Positions 1-6,473 of a DNA stretch of 10,548 bases are shown piece after piece (the first letter of the stretch is position 1; each line of letters starts with the position of its first letter). A program made the position numbers and the translations under genes. This DNA comes from Lentisphaeria bacterium. Its GTDB lineage: Bacteria; Verrucomicrobiota; Lentisphaeria; Victivallales; UBA1829. The stretch is from assembly GCA_017504325.1 (NCBI GenBank), contig JAFVRL010000323.1, positions 1 to 10,548 of the forward strand, read 5' to 3'. The notes below the pieces were generated by a model. It searched no databases. It had not been told where the DNA came from and saw only the letters and a program-made list of their open reading frames with translations.

Positions 1-89
1 AGAAAATGCCTGTCCGGGAGCTTGATCGAGCCGGTTGTCTCCGGTAAAAGGGAGACCGCAACAAAATCACTTCCGGTTTTCTGTGCCAC
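1..89 (-). CDS. Possible 5' end of a gene cut by the window edge
   Basis: An open minus-strand frame starts at a GTG (89-87) and runs off the left edge as 29 codons beginning V-A-Q-K-T-G-S-D-F-V-A-V-S. An in-frame TGA lies just upstream of the GTG, so a start in this area is required if the frame is real. It would overlap the 3' end of the AsmA-like gene by 23 bases, as expected for translationally coupled neighbours. The ribosome-binding site is weak. The other two minus frames are also open here, and no family can be named from so short a piece. This is a guess that sequence to the left would settle. Confidence 0.2.
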   Translation of the reverse strand, partial: MAQKTGSDFVAVSLLPETTGSIKLPDRHF

Positions 90-903
90 CCAGAAGATCT
101 TTCAACTGTTTCCCAATGTTTTTCCCTGCATCTTTTACCGCTTTTCCTGCCTCTTCCGCAGCGTCCCCTACAGTGGAAACGGTATGACTTACGGCATCCG
201 CCCCTCCGGAAATAAGGGAAGTGACCCCGGTAAAGAGCCGGGTAAAGATCTCTTCCACCAACGCGGAAACACTGATCCCCCCGGGACCGGTCCCCAGATC
301 TTTCATGTGGATGGGAACCATGACAAGAGGTACGCCGGCAGCATCTCCGCCCCTGGCGATCACTCGTACAGTGATATCTGCAATATCCACAGTATTGACC
401 TGTAATTTGGCAGATTCCTTTTCTGCGTTTTCCTTTTTCTCCTCTTTTTTGACATCTTTCTTTTCTCCGGAAAGTTTCTTTACATTATTGTGGATGTCAT
501 TCAGATTGCTGGCAAGCAGATTGGTTTCAAAATTGAGTTCAACGCCGGTGAGTTCCAGTTTATCTATAACGATTTTATCCGAAAGAAGTGAAAGAGTTTT
601 GACTTTCAATTCAAAATTTTTCATGTGCAAAGCATGGGGAGAAGAATATCCATCGGGATTACCTACAACAAGCCCGTTTATTTTTACCCCCGCATTCCCC
701 AAAACATTGATCCCCACACTTTTCACAGTTACAGGCACCCCGGTGATCAATGGTCCCACCGTCTGAATGGAACTTTTTACGATCTGCCCGGCAAAGGCAA
801 AAATCACAATGATCAGGATAATGACGGCTGCAAACACACAGGAAAGTATCCTGACATATCTTTTCTGTGCAAAAATTTCTTTGACATTTTCAAAAATTTT
901 CAT
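67..903 (-). CDS. AsmA-like single-pass membrane protein
   Basis: The product is a 278-residue envelope protein. Residues 1-16 are basic and cytoplasmic, 17-39 form one hydrophobic segment, and the remainder is probably periplasmic. Residues about 45-130 hold the AsmA/DUF748-like pattern: repeated 'V-x-I-x-G-L-x-V-x-N-P-x-G' strands, then 'LSLLSDKIVIDKLELTG', as in short AsmA-family proteins that contact the inner face of the outer membrane. Residues 146-165 are a Lys/Glu-rich linker. Residues 235-270 form a small-residue amphipathic tail (A-A-E-E-A-G-K-A-V-K-D). I chose the ATG at 903 because AGAGGTG lies about five bases upstream; the longer frame starting at 957 would read back through the rpmB terminator. 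AsmA-family proteins are linked to outer-membrane lipid homeostasis, but this short form has no specific assigned role. It lies downstream of rpmB but beyond that gene's terminator. Confidence 0.72.
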   Translation of the reverse strand: MKIFENVKEIFAQKRYVRILSCVFAAVIILIIVIFAFAGQIVKSSIQTVGPLITGVPVTVKSVGINVLGNAGVKINGLVVGNPDGYSSPHALHMKNFELKVKTLSLLSDKIVIDKLELTGVELNFETNLLASNLNDIHNNVKKLSGEKKDVKKEEKKENAEKESAKLQVNTVDIADITVRVIARGGDAAGVPLVMVPIHMKDLGTGPGGISVSALVEEIFTRLFTGVTSLISGGADAVSHTVSTVGDAAEEAGKAVKDAGKNIGKQLKDLLGGTENRK

Positions 904-934
904 ATTGCACCTCTGTAAACGGTATTCCGGGACA

Positions 935-976
935 TAAAAAAAAGCGTATTCATGCACCGGGCAATCCTACGCTTTC
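935..976 (-). terminator. Intrinsic terminator of rpmB
   Basis: Read on the minus strand, the 8-bp stem AAAGCGTA/TACGCTTT (arms at 968-975 and 941-948) closes a 19-base loop and runs directly into a tract of eight T residues (943-936). It starts 26 bases after the rpmB stop codon. This is a canonical Rho-independent terminator and makes rpmB largely monocistronic. The AsmA-like gene starts 32 bases further on, so it depends on read-through or on a promoter I could not identify. Confidence 0.8.
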
Positions 977-1001
977 AAAGAACAATGATCAAGTCAGTTT
1001 A

Positions 1002-1232
1002 TCAGGAAACTTTCATCACTTTTCCGCTGCGGATGCAGGCGGTGCAAACTTTCTTGCGGCAGATGGTTCCGTTGTCATTGACTTTCACAGTCTGGATGTT
1101 GGGTTCAAAAACACGGGGGCTTACTTTTACCACGTGCATACCGATACCGCCTTTTTTCTTGGCAAGACCGCGACGGATGATCCGTGCGCCGTAGGCTTTC
1201 TTTTTGCCGCAGATTTCGCATACATTACTCAT
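1002..1232 (-). CDS. rpmB: 50S ribosomal protein L28 (zinc-binding type)
   Basis: This encodes a 76-residue ribosomal protein of the large subunit. The N-terminus 'SNVCEICGKK' and the C-terminal block 'PNIQTVKV...VCTACIRSGKV' match the L28 family, particularly the short Thermotoga-like form. Two cysteine pairs, C5/C8 and C63/C66, form the zinc-binding (C+) version of the protein. The ATG at 1232 has a strong AGAGGTGA ribosome-binding site about five bases upstream. The gene has its own sigma70-type promoter (1296-1323) and intrinsic terminator (935-976). It is not next to rpmG (L33), its common partner in many bacteria. Confidence 0.93.
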   Translation of the reverse strand: MSNVCEICGKKKAYGARIIRRGLAKKKGGIGMHVVKVSPRVFEPNIQTVKVNDNGTICRKKVCTACIRSGKVMKVS

Positions 1233-1252
1233 TGAGTCACCTCTTTTTTATC

Positions 1253-1265
1253 TTTAACTGTTAAA
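1253..1265. promoter_or_regulatory. Perfect 6+1+6 palindrome in the rpmB leader
   Basis: TTTAAC-T-GTTAAA is a perfect 13-base inverted repeat in the transcribed leader of rpmB, about 20 bases before its start codon. It could be a DNA-binding site or a weak RNA stem. AT-rich DNA produces such palindromes by chance, so a role is not established. Confidence 0.25.
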
Positions 1266-1295
1266 ATTGATTTGTTTTTATAATCGTAGGCAATT

Positions 1296-1323
1296 AATAT
1301 AATGCTCTTTTATCAAAAATCAA
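1296..1323 (-). promoter_or_regulatory. Probable sigma70-type promoter of rpmB
   Basis: On the minus strand, TTGATT (1323-1318) and TATATT (1301-1296) are separated by 16 bases, matching four of six and five of six consensus positions. Transcription would begin near 1289, leaving a leader of about 57 bases before the rpmB ATG. Confidence 0.5.
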
Positions 1324-1363
1324 GTCCCCTTGAAAATATTCCGGAAAAAAATTATTTTTCCTC

Positions 1364-1392
1364 TTGCCAGAATCCTTATACAGCAGTACATT
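1364..1392 (+). promoter_or_regulatory. Probable sigma70-type promoter of the lipoprotein gene
   Basis: TTGCCA (1364-1369) and TACATT (1387-1392) are separated by 17 bases. The -35 box matches five of six consensus positions and the -10 box four of six. Transcription would start near 1399, about 30 bases before the ATG at 1429. A 7-bp AT-rich inverted repeat, GGAAAAA/TTTTTCC (1343-1361), sits immediately upstream and could be a binding site or a curved A/T tract. Confidence 0.45.
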
Positions 1393-1428
1393 ACCTGTGT
1401 TTTATTTACTTATCACAGGGGATTTATC

Positions 1429-1929
1429 ATGCTGAAAAAAATTTTTTTGATCATATGTACCATATTTCTTCCGGTACTTCTCTCCGGATGCGCCCTTATT
1501 GACTGGTGCGGGGATTATATGGGCAGGAACGATCCTGTACCGGATGCACCTCCCTACACGGAAAAAACAGCTCTTCCCGCTTCCCCTCCGATCCAGTTCC
1601 AGGCAAAAGATGTGGACCGGATGGTGACAGAGTTTTCCATGAGTCTTGTAATGAACGGATGCTCCGGAAAATCCATCAGAGGTGTCACAGCCGCCCCGGA
1701 TATGCCGGAAAACTCCTCCCGGAGAGAAAATGCTCTGCGTTACGGCAGGGATGTATTGAAAAAACTTTTCCATTCCCAACTGCTTTACCATTCGGATTTT
1801 TCCGGAAACCGCCTTGTCACATCCATTATTGACAACAAATGGCGTCTCTCCTTTCAGGAAGATAAAAAGATCCTTTTCTCCTGTACTCTGCCGTTATCCG
1901 CAGCCCCTTCTCCGGCTTCCCTGCCCTGA
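1429..1929 (+). CDS. Small lipoprotein of unknown function
   Basis: The product is a predicted 166-residue lipoprotein. Residues 1-20 form a type II signal peptide: K3-K4, then a hydrophobic run, then the lipobox L18-S19-G20-C21. Signal peptidase II would cleave before C21. The residue after the cysteine is Ala rather than Asp, which in enterobacterial rules favours outer-membrane sorting. The mature part begins with a Pro-rich stretch (residues 35-55), followed by a mixed region with 'RENALRYGRDVLKKLF' near 99-114, and ends in another Pro/Ser/Ala tail. No domain is recognised. I chose the ATG at 1429 because AGGGG lies upstream and it begins the signal peptide directly; the in-frame ATG at 1330 would bury the signal and lies upstream of the likely promoter. 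It is probably transcribed alone. Confidence 0.75.
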   Translation: MLKKIFLIICTIFLPVLLSGCALIDWCGDYMGRNDPVPDAPPYTEKTALPASPPIQFQAKDVDRMVTEFSMSLVMNGCSGKSIRGVTAAPDMPENSSRRENALRYGRDVLKKLFHSQLLYHSDFSGNRLVTSIIDNKWRLSFQEDKKILFSCTLPLSAAPSPASLP

Positions 1930-1980
1930 TTTGTTCCTGTCGCCCCGTGTAATTTTCCGGATCATTTTCAGGCAGGACAC

Positions 1981-2008
1981 TTGACTTTTTTTGTTTTGTT
2001 GTTATATT
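1981..2008 (+). promoter_or_regulatory. Sigma70-type promoter of the redox operon
   Basis: TTGACT (1981-1986) and TATATT (2003-2008) are separated by 16 bases and each matches five of six consensus positions. Transcription would start near 2015, inside the first direct repeat of the candidate operator and about 40 bases before the ATG at 2055. This is the best-looking promoter in the window. Confidence 0.65.
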
Positions 2009-2036
2009 TCTATTACTAAACAAACAACTAAACAAA
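1990..2036. promoter_or_regulatory. Candidate operator overlapping the redox-operon promoter
   Basis: A 14-base arm lying mostly in the -35/-10 spacer and ending at the first base of the -10 box (1990-2003, TTTGTTTTGTTGTT) is the inverted complement of 2023-2036 (AACAACTAAACAAA) at 13 of 14 positions. Within the downstream side, ACTAAACAA occurs twice (2015-2023 and 2027-2035) at a 12-base interval. The sites lie over the core promoter and transcription start, where a repressor would block initiation. A DeoR/GlpR-type regulator would suit a glycerol-3-phosphate pathway, but no regulator gene is present here. The low-complexity sequence makes chance repeats more likely than usual. Confidence 0.4.
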
Positions 2037-2054
2037 TAAATTTCAGGCATAAAC

Positions 2055-3500
2055 ATGAATGAATATGATGTAATGATTGTCGGAGCCGGAGTAACAGGGC
2101 TGGCAACAGCCTGTTCTCTCTGCCGGTACAAACTCAGGATCCTTGTACTGGAAAAGAACTGTGATGCGGCTTTCGGTGTAACCAAAGCCAATTCCGGGAT
2201 CGTCCACGGGGGATTCCATTATCCTCTCACCACCTTGAAAGGCAGATTGGAGATCCGGGGAAATCAACTTTTCGGTGAGTATCAGAAAAGACTGCATTTT
2301 CCTTTCAAAAGATGCGGGATCATCCTCGCCGCTTTCACAGAAGAGGAACTTGCCAAAGTAAAAGAACTGTATGAACGGGGCAAAAAAAATCAGGTTCCCG
2401 GCATCGAATTATGCAGTAAAGAAAGGCTCCTGCAACTGGAAGAGAAACTTTCAAAGGATGTTCTGGGGGGCCTTTATGCTCCGGAAGGGGGAGTTGTGGA
2501 ACCCTATAAATATGCCTTTGCCCTTGCAGAACTTGCGGAAAAAAATTCCTGTGACATACGGTACGACAGGGAAGTCATTTCCGGTACTTGGAAAAATTCC
2601 CGCTGGGAGATCCATACGGCGCAAGGCGATTGCTTCACATCCAAATATATTGTCAATGCCGCAGGATTATATGCAGACAGAGTATCCGGCTGTTTCGGTG
2701 CGGAAGAGTTTGCCATACATCCCCGGAAAGGCGAGGAATACCTCCTTGACCGCCTTTCCCCTGCCAGACCCTCCAAAGTTGTCTTTCCTGTCCCCACAGG
2801 CCACAGTAAAGGGGTATTGGTCATCCCTACATGCGACGGGACGACCATGGTGGGCCCCACCGCAGAAACCATCCGGGATAAAGAAGAGAACTGCACAACG
2901 GAAATAAACAGGAAAAACATATTTGCTCTTGCAAAAAATATGATCCCTTCCGTAAGTGAAAAAGATCTCATCACAGCCTTTTCCGGTTCCCGTCCGGCAA
3001 TGGATGGAGAAGATTTTTATATTGCCCCGTCGGAAAAAGTCCCGGCATTCATTCAGGCTGCCGGTATCCAGTCCCCCGGACTTACCGCCTCTCCGGCAAC
3101 CGGGGAATATATATGCGAACTCTTGAAGAAAGAGGGGCTTACCCTTGAAGAAGATCCTTCCTACATTCCGGATCTTCCTTATCAGAAACCCTTACGGGAA
3201 ATGACAAAAGAAGAGGCGGATGCCATGCACAAAAAAGATCCGGCATGGACAAACATCATCTGCCGGTGCGAAAAGATCTCTGAAGGGGAGATCGTGGATG
3301 CCATACGCAAAGGACATACCACTCTTGACGGAATAAAATTATATACCAGAAGCGGTATGGGAAGATGTCAGGGCTCATTCTGTTCCGGAAAGATCCTGGA
3401 GATCCTTGCCCGGGAAACCGGCAGAAGTTATCAATCCTTCACCAAGCGGGGAGCGGCAAGTTTCCTTACGGCAGGCAATTTGAAGGGAAAGGAAAAATAA
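2055..3500 (+). CDS. GlpA-like FAD-dependent oxidoreductase with C-terminal [2Fe-2S] domain
   Basis: This 481-residue flavoprotein belongs to the glycerol-3-phosphate dehydrogenase / L-2-hydroxyglutarate oxidase group (COG0579-like DAO fold). Residues 5-35 form the FAD-binding Rossmann segment with GAGVTG (10-15) and E33. 'SGIVHGGFHY' (47-56) is a family signature near the flavin, and 'VNAAGLYAD' (200-208) is the second dinucleotide-fold strand. Residues 400-455 form a BFD-type [2Fe-2S] domain with four cysteines, C403-x-C405 and C438-x4-C443, as at the C-terminus of GlpA. It probably oxidises glycerol-3-phosphate or a related hydroxy acid and passes electrons to its operon partners. Only one base separates its stop from the next start. 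It has its own strong promoter, and the start is supported by an AGG about eight bases upstream. The substrate cannot be decided from sequence alone. Confidence 0.85.
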   Translation: MNEYDVMIVGAGVTGLATACSLCRYKLRILVLEKNCDAAFGVTKANSGIVHGGFHYPLTTLKGRLEIRGNQLFGEYQKRLHFPFKRCGIILAAFTEEELAKVKELYERGKKNQVPGIELCSKERLLQLEEKLSKDVLGGLYAPEGGVVEPYKYAFALAELAEKNSCDIRYDREVISGTWKNSRWEIHTAQGDCFTSKYIVNAAGLYADRVSGCFGAEEFAIHPRKGEEYLLDRLSPARPSKVVFPVPTGHSKGVLVIPTCDGTTMVGPTAETIRDKEENCTTEINRKNIFALAKNMIPSVSEKDLITAFSGSRPAMDGEDFYIAPSEKVPAFIQAAGIQSPGLTASPATGEYICELLKKEGLTLEEDPSYIPDLPYQKPLREMTKEEADAMHKKDPAWTNIICRCEKISEGEIVDAIRKGHTTLDGIKLYTRSGMGRCQGSFCSGKILEILARETGRSYQSFTKRGAASFLTAGNLKGKEK

Positions 3501-3501
3501 A

Positions 3502-4776
3502 ATGAATATTTTGTATTATGATTGTGCCGTCATCGGAGCCGGAGCTGCCGGTCTCTGTGCCGGGGCCCGAACTGCAGAAAAAGGTCTGAAGACGATCATC
3601 ATCGACAGGGAAAGTCACCCCGGGGGAGTGCTTCTGCAATGTATTCATAACGGATTCGGTCTCCATTATTTCAAAGAACAGCTCACCGGTCCGGAATATG
3701 CCGGAAGAGTGACTGCCAATGCGCTTGCTTCCGGTGCGGTTCTGATGATGGATTCCACTGTCACGGAAATCAGGGAAAACGGCAAAGAAAAGCTCCTTAC
3801 CGTGTACTCCGGAAAAGACGGAGTCACTCTGATCCATACGAAAAGTGTTATCCTTGCCATGGGCTGCCGGGAAAGGTGCCGGGGCAATCTGGGAATCCCC
3901 GGAGACAGGGTTGCCGGGATCTATACAGCCGGAGCAGCCCAGAAACTTTTGAATATGCAAGGCGTTCTTCCCGGAAGAACAGCAGTCATCGCCGGAAGCG
4001 GGGATATAGGTCTGATCATGGCACGCCGTCTTTCCTGGTGCGGAGTGGATGTAAAACTTGTAACGGAGATCATGCCTTATCCGGCAGGTTTGAGCAGAAA
4101 TATCGCCCAATGTCTTGAGGACTTCAATATTCCCCTGCGCCTTTCCACCTCCCTGACAGGGATCTACGGAAAAGACCGGGTGGAATATGTGACTGTTGCC
4201 CCTATCATTGACGGGAAAGCGGATCACAGTAAAGAAGAAAAGATTTTTTGTGATACCGTTCTTTTTTCCGTGGGACTTATCCCGGAAAATGAACTTTCCA
4301 GATCCTGCGGCATCAAACTGCACCCTGTTACCAACGGCCCGGTCACTGACAGTAATTCCATGACCGGCATACCGGGTATTTTTGCCTGCGGTAATGTTCT
4401 GCATGTGCATGACCTTGTGGATTTCGTTTCCCGTGAAGCGGAAACTGCAGCAGACAATTGTGTGCAATATATTGCCGGTATGGATAAAGAGGAAACGGAA
4501 AATAATATCTTCCCGGTTTCTCCTGAAGGGGACTTGCGTTATTGTCTCCCCTGCTCCTGTAAAAAAGGGAAAGATGTATGTTTTTATATGAGAAGTTCTG
4601 CTGTACGGAGAAAAGCACGCCTCACGGTAAGCTGCAGCAATACTCTCCTTGCAGAAAAAATCCTCAATTATGTGAAACCGGCGGAAATGATCTCTCTTAC
4701 CCTTGAAGGGGAAAAATTATGTTCTTTTGTCCCGGGATCAAAAATAAGTGTCACTCTTTCGCCTGTGGAAGAGTGA
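3502..4776 (+). CDS. NAD(P)/FAD-dependent oxidoreductase (second subunit of the GlpA-like/DUF1667 trio)
   Basis: This is a 424-residue pyridine nucleotide-disulfide-fold oxidoreductase (COG0446-like). It has an FAD Rossmann motif GAGAAG (12-17), a second nucleotide-binding motif GSGDIG (165-170), and 'GIFACGN' (292-298) closing the flavin site. The block around 121-148 (GCRER, then IPGDR and AGIYTAGAAQ) is a hallmark of the subfamily found beside GlpA-like and DUF1667 genes. No active CxxC disulfide is present in the NAD domain, so it is not a thioredoxin-reductase type. It probably transfers electrons between the GlpA-like subunit and a carrier, much as GlpB does in GlpABC. The C-terminal segment (335-424) carries an extra cysteine cluster, C348-x2-C351-x-C353-x6-C360, which I do not recall in homologues. 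The start follows the previous stop by one base, with AAAGGA as ribosome-binding site. Confidence 0.85.
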   Translation: MNILYYDCAVIGAGAAGLCAGARTAEKGLKTIIIDRESHPGGVLLQCIHNGFGLHYFKEQLTGPEYAGRVTANALASGAVLMMDSTVTEIRENGKEKLLTVYSGKDGVTLIHTKSVILAMGCRERCRGNLGIPGDRVAGIYTAGAAQKLLNMQGVLPGRTAVIAGSGDIGLIMARRLSWCGVDVKLVTEIMPYPAGLSRNIAQCLEDFNIPLRLSTSLTGIYGKDRVEYVTVAPIIDGKADHSKEEKIFCDTVLFSVGLIPENELSRSCGIKLHPVTNGPVTDSNSMTGIPGIFACGNVLHVHDLVDFVSREAETAADNCVQYIAGMDKEETENNIFPVSPEGDLRYCLPCSCKKGKDVCFYMRSSAVRRKARLTVSCSNTLLAEKILNYVKPAEMISLTLEGEKLCSFVPGSKISVTLSPVEE

Positions 4777-4791
4777 AGAAAGGAAAAGAAA

Positions 4792-5175
4792 ATGGAAAAT
4801 TCTGAAAATACCGTTATCCGGAAAATGATCTGCATCATGTGTCCGGCCTCCTGCCATCTGGAAATAACGGAAAAGGGAAAAGAGGGGGAATATCTTGTTA
4901 CAGGCAATCGCTGTCCCGGCGGAAAAAACTATGCATTGAATGAAATGCGCGATCCCAAAAGGATCGTGACCGCAGTTGTCGCCTCCGATTCCACAAAAAT
5001 CCCCTGTATTCCGGTCAAGACCGATCTGCCCTTGCAAATGGATCTGATCCGCGGGCTTTTACAGAAACTTTTTTCTATGAAAATACATGTTCCCGTCCAA
5101 TGCGGAGATGTTCTCATAAAAAATTACAAAGATACCGGAGTATCGGTAGTCATAACAAGAAGTGTGGAAGAGTGA
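4792..5175 (+). CDS. DUF1667 domain protein with paired cysteines
   Basis: This 127-residue cytoplasmic protein is the third member of the redox operon. Cysteines C14-x2-C17-x3-C21 in 'CIMCPASC', plus C41 in 'NRCPGG', match the conserved cysteine set of DUF1667 (COG3862). The downstream 'P-x-R-x-V-T-x-V-V' and the terminal 'GDVLIKN...TGVSVVITR' also match. The cysteines are positioned to hold an Fe-S cluster or zinc; which one is not established. In many Firmicutes and Thermotogae this family travels with the two flavoproteins encoded just upstream, often near glycerol kinase, and is thought to play the part of GlpC. It lies 15 bases after the previous stop and has a GAAAGGA ribosome-binding site. 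Confidence 0.87.
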   Translation: MENSENTVIRKMICIMCPASCHLEITEKGKEGEYLVTGNRCPGGKNYALNEMRDPKRIVTAVVASDSTKIPCIPVKTDLPLQMDLIRGLLQKLFSMKIHVPVQCGDVLIKNYKDTGVSVVITRSVEE

Positions 5176-5185
5176 ACTTCCACAC
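5162..5185. terminator. Perfect hairpin between convergent operons
   Basis: GTGTGGAAG (5162-5170) and CTTCCACAC (5177-5185) form a perfect 9-bp stem around a 6-base loop. The hairpin contains the stop codon of the DUF1667 gene (5173-5175) and lies 26 bases beyond the stop of the convergent esterase gene. It is well placed as a shared bidirectional terminator. On the plus strand no U tract follows; on the minus strand a modest TTCTTGTT follows. It may therefore stall polymerase weakly or protect 3' ends rather than act as a classical terminator. Confidence 0.5.
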
Positions 5186-5210
5186 GCTCCTCTGCCGGAG
5201 AAGATACTCC

Positions 5211-6431
5211 TTATTTTACAAACATATCCGCCTGATGCAAATAACAGAGGAAATCCTCTTTTGTCTGATCATGCTGACCTGTACGGTAATGGAAGGATAT
5301 ATCTCCATAGATACACTCGTCCGGCGAAAGCATCTCCTGCACCTTGAATCCCTCTGACCCGAACAATTCATATACCGGAGAGGCAGCTTTACAGGCAAGG
5401 AATTCCCCTTTGGGATCCGCATAAAAATCTTCTGCAGCCGTTCCCACGGCAAGAGGACGGGGGGCGATAAGTGCCAGAAGTTCATGCTGGTCTATGGGCA
5501 GCAGTTCCTCTTTATTGATGAAATCTGCAGTTCTGTTGATGAACCAGCAGGCAGTATTTCCTTCCTTTCTTTCATAAAATCTGTGCTGGGAAAGATTTTC
5601 CCCGATCTTTCTTTTATGCAGACACCCTCCCCCGCAGCCGGAATCATTGGAAACGACCATGGCAAAACGCTGATCCAATGCCCCCGCCCACAAAGAGGTC
5701 TTCCCCAGCCGGGAATGCCCGTGAAGGATGACTTTGTTCCGGTCGATCTCCGGTATGCTTTCCACACAATCCATCGCACGGGAAAGCCCCCATGCCCACG
5801 CTCCGATCACAGAGTATTTTTCCCGGATGGAATCATATTCACAAGGCTCAAAAAAGAGTTTGAAAATACTGTACGGCTCTGAAAACATCCGGTCAAAATA
5901 AATATCGTGATAACAAACCGTAGCAGAAGCATATCCCCGTTCCATGAGTAATTTATGCTGCCAGCGTTCTGTTTGCCCCCCTCTCTCTCCGCATACAAAA
6001 GATCCTTCCGGACTTCTGCCGGTGAAAAGTACATCATTTTCATAAGTCGTCGTATGATTTCCTTTGAAATTCAACCCCAGAAAAAGAGGAACTTTTCCCT
6101 GTACGGAAGAGGGAATATACAAAAGCATGATAAAAGAGTGACTTTTCCCATTCTGCATGGAGCAGATGATCTCTATCTCCCGGCGTACAGCAAGTCCGTC
6201 AAGGGCATCTTTCTTTTCAGCAAGAACCTTGAATTCAAGTTTGTCCGGACGGGGAAGCTCCTCGCCATATTCAATATCCTTGAAGAGCTGCAAAATCTTT
6301 TCCCTTTGAAAATTCATCCATTCCACAGGCGTTGTCACCCTGCGTCCATCCTCTTTTTCCAATGGATCCGGCAGCTCAAAGGTGGCTGCCAATTCTTCAT
6401 CAAAGGGATAGGCCTTGCTTTCCGGAAACAT
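5211..6431 (-). CDS. Cytoplasmic alpha/beta-hydrolase, CE15 / acetylxylan-esterase-like
   Basis: This 406-residue esterase-type hydrolase has its nucleophile elbow at 'GHSRLGK' (238-244), with S240 as the probable catalytic serine. The next stretch, 'LWAGALDQRFAMVVSNDSGCGG', is the pattern seen in bacterial glucuronoyl-esterase-like (CE15) and related acetyl-esterase proteins. The probable catalytic histidine is H387 in 'HYRTGQHDQ'. An acidic partner may lie in 'AAEDFYADPKGE' (332-343). 'LGLNFKGNHT' (118-127) is the probable oxyanion-hole strand. Canonical CE15 enzymes have GCSR at the elbow; here the Cys is His. There is no signal peptide, so it should act in the cytoplasm on small imported acyl or uronoyl sugars rather than on polymer. 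The start has AAAGGAT about six bases upstream. It lies 42 bases after the preceding minus-strand gene and is probably co-transcribed. Confidence 0.78.
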   Translation of the reverse strand: MFPESKAYPFDEELAATFELPDPLEKEDGRRVTTPVEWMNFQREKILQLFKDIEYGEELPRPDKLEFKVLAEKKDALDGLAVRREIEIICSMQNGKSHSFIMLLYIPSSVQGKVPLFLGLNFKGNHTTTYENDVLFTGRSPEGSFVCGERGGQTERWQHKLLMERGYASATVCYHDIYFDRMFSEPYSIFKLFFEPCEYDSIREKYSVIGAWAWGLSRAMDCVESIPEIDRNKVILHGHSRLGKTSLWAGALDQRFAMVVSNDSGCGGGCLHKRKIGENLSQHRFYERKEGNTACWFINRTADFINKEELLPIDQHELLALIAPRPLAVGTAAEDFYADPKGEFLACKAASPVYELFGSEGFKVQEMLSPDECIYGDISFHYRTGQHDQTKEDFLCYLHQADMFVK

Positions 6432-6473
6432 AAAAAGATCCTTTCTGATAAAATATTATTCTGAACTCTTTAT

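Noticed and set aside
31..56. Inverted repeat after the AsmA-like gene as a terminator
   Set aside because: The stem is only 6 bp plus a bulged extension, and no T tract follows on the minus strand.
22..405. Plus-strand frame at the left edge
   Set aside because: It is antisense to the AsmA-like gene, has no ribosome-binding site and has an implausible Cys/Phe/Pro-rich product.
904..957. N-terminal extension of the AsmA-like gene to an ATG at 957
   Set aside because: It would be encoded by the T tract and arm of the rpmB terminator and has no ribosome-binding site; the ATG at 903 has a good one.
1330..1428. Longer start for the lipoprotein gene
   Set aside because: It places 33 residues ahead of a perfect lipoprotein signal peptide and lies upstream of the probable promoter.
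3466..4467. Long minus-strand frame (333 codons) opposite the second oxidoreductase
   Set aside because: It is a shadow of a gene with clear FAD and NAD motifs on the plus strand; its product is low-complexity, Gly/His/Ser-rich and resembles no family.
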